Source: Thamnaconus septentrionalis
Lineage: Eukaryota > Chordata > Actinopteri > Tetraodontiformes > Monacanthidae
Direction: 5' to 3'
Length of the DNA: 64,000 nucleotides
Assembly (NCBI GenBank): GCA_009823395.1
Contig: CM020509.1
Span: 21,840,199-21,904,198 of the forward strand
The position numbers and the translations under genes were made by a program. The notes below the pieces were generated by a model, which was not told where the DNA came from, did no database searches, and saw only the letters and a list, made by a program, of their open reading frames with translations. Position 1 is the stretch's first letter; each line of letters opens with the position of its first letter. Of this stretch, positions 20,718 to 30,699 are shown piece after piece.

Positions 20718-22539
20718 AGGCTGATGGTCTGCAGGAGCTTCTACAGCAGCAGAAGATCAGTCTGAAGAAGAGATGTGAACATGTGACTGAAGGTGAAGAA
20801 GCAGGAAGTCAAACCATCCTCAACAGCATCTACACTGAGCTCTCCATCACTGAGGGACTGAGTGAGGAGGTTAACAGACAGCATGAGGTCAGTCAGCTGG
20901 AGACCAAGAAGACCAAGGAGAGCCTCCACGACCGTCCAATCAGGTGCAGCCAGATCTTTGAAGCCTCACCTGAGCAGCAGGGACTCAGAGTCAGAGTGGT
21001 GCTTACCAACGGCGTCGCTGGGGTTGGAAAAACCTTCTCAGTGCAGAAGTTCACTCTGGACTGGGCCCAGGGCCTGGAGAACCAGGACCTTCATCTGGTG
21101 CTTCCTCTCTCATTCAGGGAGCTCAACTTAGTCAAAGAGCAGCACTACAGTCTTCTGGAGCTGCTCCATGTTTTCCATCCAACGTTAGAGAAGCTCACAG
21201 CAGAGCAGCTGCATGTCTGCAAACTTCTCTTCATCTTGGACGGCCTGGATGAAAGCAGACTGGCTCTGGACTTTGAGGACAACCAGGTGGTGACTGACGT
21301 CACTCAGAAGAAGTCAGTCAGCGTCCTTCTAACAAACTTGATCAGAGGAGATCTGCTTCCCTCGGCTCTGCTGTGGATAACTTCCAGACCTGCAGCAGCC
21401 AATCACATCCCTCCGTCATGTCTGGACAGGCTGACAGAAGTACGAGGCTTCACCGATGACCAGAAGGAGGAGTATTTCAGGAGGAGGTTCAGAGATAGAG
21501 GAGATGTGTCCAGCAGGATCATCTCCCACATCAAGGCCTCCAGGAGCCTCCACATCATGTGTCAGATCCCGGTCTTCTGCTGGATCACTGCCACAGTTCT
21601 GGAGAGCATGTTGAGCTCAGAGCAGAGAGGAGAGCTGCCCAAGACCATGACTGACATGTACTCACACTTCCTGCTGGTCCAGACCAAGAGGAAGCAGCAC
21701 AAGTATGGAGAAGGTCCACAGGAGCTGACGGAGGCTGACAGGGAGCTTCTTCTGAAACTGGGCCAGCTGGCATTAGAACATCTGGAGAGTGGAAACATCA
21801 TGTTCTACAGTGAAGACCTGGAGAAGTGTGGTCTCAGTGTGACTGACGCCTCTGTGTACTCAGGAGTTTGTACAGAGATCTTCAGAAGAGAGAGTGTGAT
21901 CTTCCACAAAACCATCTACTGCTTCGTTCATCTGAGCGTCCAGGAGTTTCTGGCTGCAGTCTACAGCTTTCACTTTTACAGTAAGACAAAGATTCTGGTG
22001 GATAAACTGTCAACTTTAAAAACAAACCCTTTGTTATCTGAGGTTTTTGAACTTCCTGACTCTTTCCCTTATGATGAGTTCCTGAGGAGGATGATGGTGA
22101 AATCCTTGCAGAGTCCAAACGGTCACCTGGACTTGTTTGTTCGCTTTCTCCATGGACTCAGTCTGGAATCCAACCAGAGACTCTTTGGAGGCCTGCTGAG
22201 TCTCACTGACAACCATCCAGGAACCTTACAGAAGGTCATCAACAACCTGAAGAAGATGAACACTGGTGATGTTTCTCCTGACAGAAGCATCAACATCTTC
22301 CACTGTCTGCTGGAGGTGAAGGATCAGTCAGTGCATCAGGAGGTCCAAGACTTCCTGCAGTCAGAGAACAGATCAGAGAAGGAACTCTCAGCCATCCAGT
22401 GTTCAGCTCTGGCCTACATGCTGCAGATGTCAGAGGAGGTTCTGGAGGAGTTGGACCTGAAGAAGTACAAGACATCAGATGAGGGAAGATTGAGACTGAT
22501 TCCAGCTGTGAGGAACTGCAGGAAGGCTGTGATAGGAGG
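20718..22539 (+). CDS. NLR-2 FISNA-NACHT exon (NLRC3-like receptor)
   Basis: A 1,822-bp open exon after a CTGCTCCAG acceptor, ending before a GTACGT donor. [25 protein letters not shown] and downstream. Walker A GVAGVGKT is at 21,011-21,034, Walker [13 protein letters not shown] at 21,224-21,259. The winged-helix/HD2 part shows [12 protein letters not shown] and [15 protein letters not shown]. It is nearly identical to the NLR-1 and NLR-3 exons apart from a variable patch at 21,971-22,078. From this exon through the terminal exon the spliced length is 2,699 bp and stays open (898 residues). An open frame runs leftward through the Ns, but those residues are intron or gap, not protein. Confidence 0.92.
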
Positions 22540-22551
22540 GTACGTAAACAC

Positions 22552-22577
22552 TGTGTGTGTGTGTGTGTGTGTGTGTG
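22552..22577. repeat. (GT)n after the NLR-2 NACHT donor
   Basis: A 26-bp dinucleotide run starting 12 bp past the donor. Confidence 0.95.
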
Positions 22578-22693
22578 CTCTTGGTGTTAGCCACCCTGCT
22601 ATATCAGCAGCTCCTCCAGTCACAGGGTGGATCAACATCAGCAGGTCCACTTGTGGCTGCAGGTCTCCAAGAAAACAATAAGGGAAACACATA

Positions 22694-23500
22694 GGGCCAG
22701 ATCCACAAAGCGTTTGCACGGCTTTTGCGCCAGAAAATCCGTGTAAATAGCGCCAAAAACGGTGATTCCGATCCACAGAGGCGGCGCAAACGTGAAAATC
22801 GGCGCAAAATGCGCAGAGTTGCAGGTGGCGGCAGCGCTGCGCCAAACTCATTTGAATGTATTTAAATGAGTCATTACGTTCAAAAGGACACACCCCCTTC
22901 TATGCAAATATGCCTCATTCAAACAGCGGCAGATCCAGAAAGAGTTTGCGCTTGTGTCCGCACGCAGTTTGGCAGACGGAAACACCGCAAGCCAAAACCA
23001 GGCGCAGTTTCTGTCTGTCAAAGTGTTTCTGGCTTCTGAGGGAAACTTTCCTCTCTGAAAAGCCTGAAAAATATATATGGCTCCCAAAATCTTATATATA
23101 GATAGGCATAGACTGCAGTATGTACGCCAATATTTTAGATAGGCTATGAAAAATACAAATGGTACTCAGGTGTTGGTGACTGACGCGTCTTGACTTTCTT
23201 TCCATTATGGCAGCAGTCTTGGTAGACGGAGGAGGCATCGTAATGCCATTCAGGAGCGTGTTTATCCTAGCAGAGTTTCGCTGTCAAACACATGCACTCA
23301 CGAAACACCTTTGGCACAAACTGCTCTCAGGTTGCCAGACTGCAACATTCGCACCTGTTTCAGGTGCCGCATTTGTGGGCGTGTCATTAGCGCAAAAGTC
23401 TTTGTGGATACCTGCATCTGTGGCGCAGATTGCGGCCGCAATCTCGCCGCAAAACGCGCTGCATTTTACCGCTGCGCGCCCTTCTTTGACGATCTGCCCC
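22694..23500. mobile_element. Harbinger-like element, copy 1
   Basis: 807 bp with inverted ends GGGCCAGATCCACAAAG and, from the right, GGGGCAGATCGTCAAAG. NLR-1 has the uninterrupted site (...GGGAAACAC-TGA-GTGGTGAC, minus strand near 8,450). Here ATA precedes and TGA follows the element, consistent with a 3-bp target duplication with mutations. A second copy is at 53,456-54,291. A basic open segment (23,207-23,503, MAAVLV...) is shared by both copies and may be a transposase N-terminal relic. Confidence 0.75.
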
Positions 23501-23755
23501 TGAGTGATGACTTTTAGCAGCAGGCTGTCAACACAGGGCTAACTCAGCTGCTTTGTGTTGGATGGTGAGTGGATTGAAGCTGCTCCACTGGAGTCCAGGA
23601 TGGAGATGAAGATGTGACAGTGGCAGAATGAGGAGCTTTGATCAGTGTGAAGGATTCATGCATCAACACAATCAACACATTGAACACACAAACACATCAC
23701 ATCCTTCCTTCATTTTGATGATGGTGATGACAATGATGATGGTGGTGGTGATTTG
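23501..23755 (+). other. NLR-2 intron conserved with NLR-1
   Basis: Matches 8,240-8,440 in reverse, the ancestral intron between NACHT and LRR exon 1. Confidence 0.7.
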
Positions 23756-25920
23756 TACAAAGAAAAATAGGCTCTATAGGGAATTTATCACAAGTACAAC
23801 AAATATCAAAACAAAGTGTCATCTATTATGAGATTGTGTAAAATAGATTATTATGACTGATGGTTGCAAACAGACAAAGATGCATCAAGGATACGTGGAG
23901 TTTGTTCAACTGCATTATCAAACACCACAGTAAAACTGACTTTCCTCCATGTTTTGTAAAAAATGAGAATTTACTTCTTGAAAATGCAGAGCAAATTGCT
24001 AATGAGTGGAATGATTTTTTGTTCATGTGGGCCCTAATTTAGCAAGGACAATTAGAAATGTAGACAACAAGTATGATTTTGCTTTCAACAATAATAATTC
24101 AATGTTCCTGGGTGGATTTGTGAGAGCGATGTGCTAGAAGTGGTTTGAAAGTTGAAGAATCAAAAATCTTTCCATGATAATAATATAGATATGTCTCTAA
24201 TAAAGGAAGTCATAGATTCTGTCATCAAAACATTGACCTATATGTGGAATTGATGGTTTCAAAGAGGGGTTTTTCCTGATCAGATGAAAATGGCTAAGGT
24301 GGTTCCAATCTACAACAATGGTGATAAACACATCATATCAAATGATAGACCTGTGTCATTGCTTCCTCACTTTCCCAAAATACTAGAAAGGTTGTTTGTC
24401 AGTAGACTGCATGATTATATGGAGCACTATGAGTTATGAAGTGACCATCAATATGGGTGTAGCAGTAACCCATCAACAACTTTAGCAGTGATGGAATGAG
24501 TAGAAAATAGAGTTCCAGCCATAGACAACAAACATTATGCTGTAGGTGTCTTTGTGGATTTATGTAAAGCATTTGACACAATGAATCATTCTACTGCTTC
24601 TGCAGAAATTGGAGCCTTATGGAATTAGAGGTGTTCCGCTACACCGGATAAGAAGTTATTTCAATAACAGGTTGAACAATACTGTGTCACCGTTTAGAAA
24701 AGTCACCTGTGGGCTTCCACAGGGTTCCATTATGGGACCCAAGGTATTTAGACTTTATCTTCATGATATTCATACTGAATGGAAGAAGTTGAATTTGATT
24801 TCATTTGCGGATGACACCAACTTATTGTGTTCAGGACCTGACGTGAAGGTGTTGTTGAAAGTGCTAGAAAAGGAGCTGATGGTGTTCAAAGAATGGTTTG
24901 ATAGCAATAAGCTGTCATGAAATGAACATAAAAAAAAACATTGATGGTCTTTGCTGGTATTTGGGAAAATTATTAGTATGACTTATAAATGAAGTTGAAA
25001 TTGAAAGAGTACATGAAACTACATTTTGGGAGTCATTGTGGATCATAAATTTAGCTGGAAGCCACTTATCAAATATATTCAACAGAAATGATCTAAATCA
25101 ATGGGTATTATGTATAAAATGAGGGACCTGTTGAAGAAGAAATGTATTTGCATATTGTAGTTCTCACTTATTATGTCATATATGTCATTTTGTGTTGAGG
25201 TTTGGGGAAATACATGCAGGACATATATTGACCCTGTAATTAAACTACAGAAAAGAGTTGTCAGAATAATAAATAAAGTTACTTAAAGCACAAATAAATG
25301 ATTTATAGAGTCAAAGATCTTCCAATTCATAGATATAGTGGACTTGAAAACATTAGAAATACTATTTCCAGGAAAGAATGAAAATCTTGCGCTCAGTATT
25401 CTAAGTTTTTTAAAGTGAGAGAAAATCAATCCATGTTCAGAGGGTTGAGTGTCTTTGAATGATGGAAGGTGAGAACCATTGTTAAATATAGATGTCTTTC
25501 TTTTTTGGGAGTTCCATTTTGGAGTGGGATCAGTGACCAATTGACAATGTGTGCTTCTTTGTTGAGTTGAAAAAATCTTGAAGTGCAAAATACTTGATGA
25601 TGATGAGGATAAATTATTGAATTGTGAGTCAATGATGAAGAATAATGTCAAGCATATTTTGTTGAGTTGCGTTTCTCTTTTTTTCCTTTTTGATTTTGTC
25701 TGACTAATTATTCCAGCTAATCTTATGGACTGTATAGGAGAGGCAAAAATTCAGCTTGGGCTTCAGCCTGCTGCTTTTTCCTTCACACAGTTGTTATGTT
25801 TTTGTTGTTGTGAGTCTTTATAATGTGCACATTTGTTTTGGAAGCTTCTTTTTCATTGTTGTCAGTTGATTGCACAAGATTGATTGAATTTACACTGACA
25901 ACGAAAATCAACTATTCAAT
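23756..25920 (+). mobile_element. Jockey/CR1-group LINE, degenerate
   Basis: The RT core is open at 24,609-24,920 with CGLPQGSIMGPKVFRLYLHD and the catalytic FADDTNLL. An upstream segment near 23,860-24,030 resembles the pre-RT region. The remainder has many stops. The 3' end (about 25,780-25,920) matches tails at 15,070 and 50,330. Same orientation as NLR-2, in the NACHT-LRR intron. The 5' edge is approximate. Confidence 0.8.
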
Positions 25921-25925
25921 CATTC

Positions 25926-26073
25926 ATGATGATGATGGTGGTGGTGGTGATGATGATGATGATGATGGTGAAGATGATGATGATGGTGGTGGTGATGATG
26001 ATGATGATGGTGGTGATGATGATGATGATGGTGGTGATGATGATGATGGTGGTGGTGATGATGATGATGATGG
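25926..26073. repeat. (GAT/GGT)n microsatellite before NLR-2 LRR exon 1
   Basis: About 150 bp of GATGATGGTGGT-type repeat ending 36 bp before the LRR acceptor. Confidence 0.95.
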
Positions 26074-26109
26074 AAGAAGCAACTTCTCATTCTGCTCTCA
26101 TTTATTTAG

Positions 26110-26271
26110 TTTTTTCCCAGAGCTTCAGTGTGCAGTGGTGTCTTCAACTCTACAGTCCAGCCCCTCCCACCTCACACTGCTGGATCTGAGTGGCACCATC
26201 CTGGAGGATCCTGGAGTGAAGCTGCTCTGTGCTGGACTGCAGAGTCCAAACTGCAGACTGGAAGTTCTCAG
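26110..26271 (+). CDS. NLR-2 LRR exon 1
   Basis: 162 bp, acceptor TTTATTTAG, donor CTCAG/GTCAG, same phase and length as the NLR-1 and NLR-3 exons. Encodes [20 protein letters not shown] and a second half ending NCRLEVLR. The N-terminal residues FFP replace the SLS/ELS of the other copies. Confidence 0.8.
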
Positions 26272-26871
26272 GTCAGTTCCTCCTTTCTACTGGTGGACAG
26301 TGTGTGTCAGCAGATGAGAACTGGTGTGTAACGCTGCTCAGTGTGAAGACTTTGAAGCAGATATTAAAGACTCATCTAGACAAAGTGGATGTTGTTGATA
26401 TTTTCATGTCAACAATCTGCAGCCAGAAAAGACTTTGGATGGTGGAAGAAAGTGTGGAAAATGTCTCCAGTCACTTTGGAGCTCAATGGAAGTTGTTGAT
26501 TGGTGATGAAGGTCACATGACTGAGCAGAAGATCCTGTGAAGAAATATTAGAGGCAGATTATTAATGCAGCAGTATTTCTTCATCTTGTCCTTTGAATGT
26601 GTTTGACTTGTAACGAGACTCTGATGACTGAAAACAGCCACAAGCACACAAAGGACTCACTGATTGTTTTCCATCTTCACTGCTGATTGGCTGCACACTG
26701 ACTGACACACTGCTGTTGTTATTGTGTTGACAACACACTGGCACAGTGACTCGATTGAGGGAATGACTCAGTGATCCCAACAGCTCCACATCTGGATCAT
26801 CAACAGGGAGAAATGACTCTTAATATGACATTTACACCATGGAAGAAATCAAACATTGATTCTTTATTCAG

Positions 26872-27048
26872 GTTGGAGGACTGCAGTTTGTCAGAGCTCA
26901 GCTGTGATTGGCTGCTCTCAGCTCTGAAGTCCAACCCCTCCCACCTCAGACACCTGGACCTGAGTCACAACTACCACCTGCAGGATTCAGGAGTGAAGGA
27001 GCTGAGTGGTTTTCTGCAGAGTCCAGACTGTAAACTGGAGACTCTGAG
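26872..27048 (+). CDS. NLR-2 LRR exon 2
   Basis: 177 bp, acceptor TTATTCAG, donor CTGAG/GTCAG. Encodes [20 protein letters not shown], then [20 protein letters not shown] and CKLETLR: a pair of ribonuclease-inhibitor-type LRRs with one extra residue compared with the 174-bp exons. Confidence 0.88.
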
Positions 27049-27402
27049 GTCAGTACTGGTTTGGAACCAGTGGATGATGGTTTCAGCACCAAAACACAGT
27101 TCATCACACATGTTGAATAAACATTGAACTGAAGGTTGATTCATATCCAAATGACATCTAGAAATATGAAAACCTAATTCAGTGTCTAAAGTAAAAAAAA
27201 AAAAAAAAACAGGTCATCAGTGGTCATGTGACCAAACATCATTTCAACACACATTAGTTTTGGACTGAGGATTTAATTTCAAGGTGACATTTTCTGTAGT
27301 GTCAGATTCTGAAGTCGACATTTCACTTTGATTTTCAGAGTGATGACACCCTGGAAAAACTCTCCATCATTATAAACTCTCCATCATTTATTCTCTATTC
27401 AG

Positions 27403-27579
27403 GTTGAGGAGCTGCAGTTTGTCAGAGCTCAGCTGTGATTGGCTGCTCTCAGCTCTGAAGTCCAACCCCTCCCACCTCAAACACCTGGACCTAAGTGGAA
27501 ACCACCAGCTGAAGGATTCATCAGTGAAGGTGCTGAATGGTTTTCTGCAGAGTCCAGACTGTAAACTGGAGACTCTGAG
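27403..27579 (+). CDS. NLR-2 LRR exon 3
   Basis: 177 bp, acceptor CTATTCAG, donor CTGAG/GTCAG. Encodes [20 protein letters not shown] and [20 protein letters not shown]. The introns on its two sides (27,130-27,402 and 27,660-27,938) are almost identical to each other, so exon plus intron arose by recent tandem duplication, 536 bp apart. Confidence 0.88.
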
Positions 27580-27938
27580 GTCAGTTCTGGTTTGGAACCA
27601 GTGGACGATGGTTTCAGCACCAAACACAGTTCATCACAAGTGTTGAATAAACACTGAACTGAAGGTTGATTCATATCAAAATGGCATCCAAAAATATGAA
27701 AACTTCATTCTGTTCATGTTTGAAGTAAAAAAAAAAAAAAAAAAACAGGTCATCAGTGGTCATGTGACCAAACATCATTTCAACACACATTAGTTTTGGA
27801 CTGAGGATTTAATTTCAAGGTGACATTTTCTGTCGTGTCAGATTCTGAAGTTGACATTTCACTTTGATTTTCAGAGTGATGACACCCTGGAAAAACTCTC
27901 CATCATTATAAACTCTCCATCATTTATTCTCTATTCAG

Positions 27939-28112
27939 GTTGGAGAACTGCAGGTTGTCAGAGCTCAGCTGTGATTGGCTGCTCTCAGCTCTGAAGTCCA
28001 ACCCCTCCCACCTCAGACACCTGGCCCTGAGTTACAACCAGCTGCAGGATTCAGGAGTGAAGGTGCTGAGTGGTTTTCTGCAGAGTCCAGACTGTAAACT
28101 GGAGACTCTGAG
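27939..28112 (+). CDS. NLR-2 LRR exon 4
   Basis: 174 bp, acceptor CTATTCAG, donor CTGAG/GTCAG. Encodes [20 protein letters not shown] and [19 protein letters not shown]. Corresponds to NLR-3 LRR exon 3 by its downstream intron. Confidence 0.88.
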
Positions 28113-28240
28113 GTCAGTTCACCTTCTTCACTCTACAACTTCTATCACTCTTGTTATTGCTGTCATGATTTTTCACTTCACTGCTGTTGGAAATTCAATT
28201 TGCAGTCACTGGTTTGTGTTTGAAATGAGTGAAACTGGGT

Positions 28241-28968
28241 CTAAAGGTACAGTGTGTAAAATATTGCCATCTAGTGGACAGATTTCAGATTGCAGTGCTT
28301 ATTTGCTTTCCCTCCCTCTCCCCTTCTTGCCAGTGAAATATGGTGGCCTTCCAGCATCATAAAGGATGTGGTTGACAGCAAAGGTGTCTAGTTCTCTGTA
28401 TAATGATAAAGTTCCATCAATACAAATATGACAACCATCTATTAGCATCACAATCAGTCATAGTCACAGCAGACAGTCCAGTGCTCGCATGATTTTTCCA
28501 CACATTTGGCCACCAGCAGTGGCCAGCTAGTACTAGCTCCTGTATGAGCACTTAGATACTGTAGATAGATCCAGCTGGACTCAGCAGAAGGTCAAGGGTC
28601 AATGCAGGTTCTATCATCTCAGTCAGTTCAGTATTGATGAGCAAGATGCAGAAAAGATTCCACTGCATTTCAGTCACTTAATAACCATTTGTTCTCAGCA
28701 TTTGCTTTATTAGAGGATTCCAGCCTCCAACCATCAATATGAAACTGTCTCTCAAACTGATCTTCAGAACCAGCCGCCTACAAACATGGCGGTGCAAGAA
28801 GGCCACGACCTTTCACCTTCTGTCTGTTTCTATAAAGAACCGTTCTCACGGCAGGAAAACCAGAGGACTTTTATTTTCTACTAATCAAAGACTTCAAACT
28901 AAATTGATGGTTGTATATGAAGCTTTCAGCAATAAATCTAGGCTGATTTTACACACTGAACCTTTGAG
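28241..28968. mobile_element. Old DNA transposon/MITE in NLR-2 intron
   Basis: Ends CTAAAGGTACAGTGTGTAAA (left) and, from the right, CTCAAAGGTTCAGTGTGTAA are inverted copies. The same insertion is in NLR-3 (about 46,826-47,524), so it predates that duplication. No coding capacity recognised. Confidence 0.65.
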
Positions 28969-29105
28969 GCAAAATGCATCAATGAATTCCAACATTTTGA
29001 ACAGCTGTCAACAGCTGTCAACAGCTGTTTTTAGTCACATGACTAAAAAGGGAGATATAAAATATTTTATTGTGATGAATTATTATTTCAGTATTATTGT
29101 TGTGC

Positions 29106-29903
29106 GTGTGACTACAGGAAGAAACAGAACACACACACACCACTACTCATCAACGGGGAGAGGGTGGAGAGGGTGTCCAGCTTCAAATTCCTGGGAATAC
29201 ACATATCAGAGGACTTATCTTGGACAATAAACACCACAGCAATAGTTAATAAAGCGCAGCAACGGTTATACTTTCTCCGCACACTCAGGAAAATCGATCT
29301 CTCACAACATCACCTGTACTTCTTCTACCGTTGCTCCATTGAAAGCATCCTCACCTATGGCATCCTGTCCTGGTATGGTAGCAGTTCTGCTGCAGACAGA
29401 AAGGCACTGCAAAGGACTATAAAAACTGCCCAGAATATCATTAATCAACAGCTACCTACCTTGGACACCATCTACAACTCCAGATGCTTGCATAAAACAC
29501 AACATTCTCAAAGACTCGTTTCATCCTGCCAACCATCTATTTGAACTGTTACCCTCCGGAAAACGTTACAGGTCCATCAGAACACGCACCACGAGATTCA
29601 TGAACAGTTTCTATCCCAAAGCCATCACCATACTCAACTCTGATCTGAAGACACATCACTGACAGCTGCACCACACAACAAATATCTCATGCAATACTGC
29701 ACTTATCACCCTGTACCCGCACTCTGGCACCTCTTGCACCTTATGAATGGAGTACGAGAAGGATGTTTTCTATTTATTGTTGTGTATTTTAGTGTCTTTT
29801 AATGACTTTTATTTATTATGCTGCCTTGTTTTATGATCCAGTATGTCAGTGCACTGAATTTCGTTGTATTTTGTACAATGACAATACATTTCTAATCTAA
29901 TCT
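29106..29903 (+). mobile_element. L2-like LINE, 5'-truncated
   Basis: An open segment at 29,164-29,544 encodes the C-terminal part of an L2-type RT (FKFLGIHISEDLSW, KAQQRLYFLRTLRK, SIESILTYGILSWYGSSS). The 3' end has ACAATGACAATACATTTCTA and a short AATCT repeat. NLR-3 carries the empty site at about 46,700 (GTTGTGCTTCTGATTGG on the gene strand). Confidence 0.85.
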
Positions 29904-30009
29904 GCTTCTGATTGGTTTAATGAACATTACAGTGTTATAGACATTAATATTTTTTAATTTAAGATAGTGATGAAAACTCCACTCACACCATCATTTATTC
30001 TCTATTCAG

Positions 30010-30183
30010 TTTGGAGAACTGCAGTTTGTCAGAGCTCAGCTGTGATTGGCTGCTCTCAGCTCTGAAGTCCAACCCCTCCCACCTCAGAGAGCTGGACCTG
30101 AGATACAACCACCTGAAGGAATCAAGAGTGAAGCCACTGATGGATCTTGTCCACAGCAGAGACTATCAACTGGAGAGTGTGAG
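30010..30183 (+). CDS. NLR-2 LRR exon 5
   Basis: 174 bp, acceptor CTATTCAG, donor GTGAG/GTCAG. Encodes [20 protein letters not shown] and a divergent second half, [20 protein letters not shown]. This end is shared with the last LRR exon of NLR-3, so it is the C-terminal cap of the LRR domain. Confidence 0.88.
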
Positions 30184-30565
30184 GTCAGTACTGGTTTGGA
30201 ACCAGTGGATGATGGTTCCAGCACCAAAGCCAGTTGATCCCACAGCAGAGGTCCAGTGTTCCCAGTCACAGTGTGAGAGGAGGATGGTGACGTCCAGCTG
30301 CTCCTCATTCATCCAACATCTGCTGCCAAACTGCTTCTTCTCTCAGTTCACCACTCAATTATTGATCAGTTCATCTTTATCAGGCCTCAGTATCAGTCCA
30401 ACACTCCATGGTCACATGACCTTCATATGTTCCACACTTGACATGTGACTGAGAGTCTGCTTCTTCTCACCAGTCACTCCATCATCTCCATCAACAGTCA
30501 ACGTCTCTGTGATGATGCGTTCAAGGACCGTGAGTCCTGACTCCTGCTGTCTCTTCTCTCTACAG

Positions 30566-30578
30566 GTGGAAGGATTGA
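30566..30578 (+). CDS. NLR-2 terminal exon, stop
   Basis: After a CTCTACAG acceptor, G-TGG-AAG-GAT-TGA adds RWKD and stops. NLR-3 reads on in the same frame for 17 more residues, so NLR-2 has an earlier stop. There is no B30.2 exon, unlike many teleost NLRC3-like proteins. The 3'UTR continues toward 30,640 and beyond. Confidence 0.75.
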
Positions 30579-30652
30579 GGGAGGATGAGGAGGAGAGTGA
30601 AGAGGAGAGCTCCATCTAGTGGTGGCTGACAGAACTACAACAAGTGGAGACG

Positions 30653-30654
<2 letters not shown>

Positions 30655-30681
<27 letters not shown>
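30655..30681. repeat. (CA)n in the NLR-2 3' region
   Basis: A dinucleotide run shortly after the stop codon. Confidence 0.95.
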
Positions 30682-30683
<2 letters not shown>

Positions 30684-30699
30684 CGTGCTCCAAGTGGAC

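Noticed and set aside
23207..23503. Independent protein-coding gene (98 codons)
   Set aside because: It lies wholly within the Harbinger-like element and its counterpart at 53.4-53.8 kb is in a different frame along part of its length; a transposon relic.
30566..30640. B30.2 domain at the end of NLR-2
   Set aside because: The terminal exon stops after four residues and the sequence downstream shows no PRY or SPRY motif in any frame.
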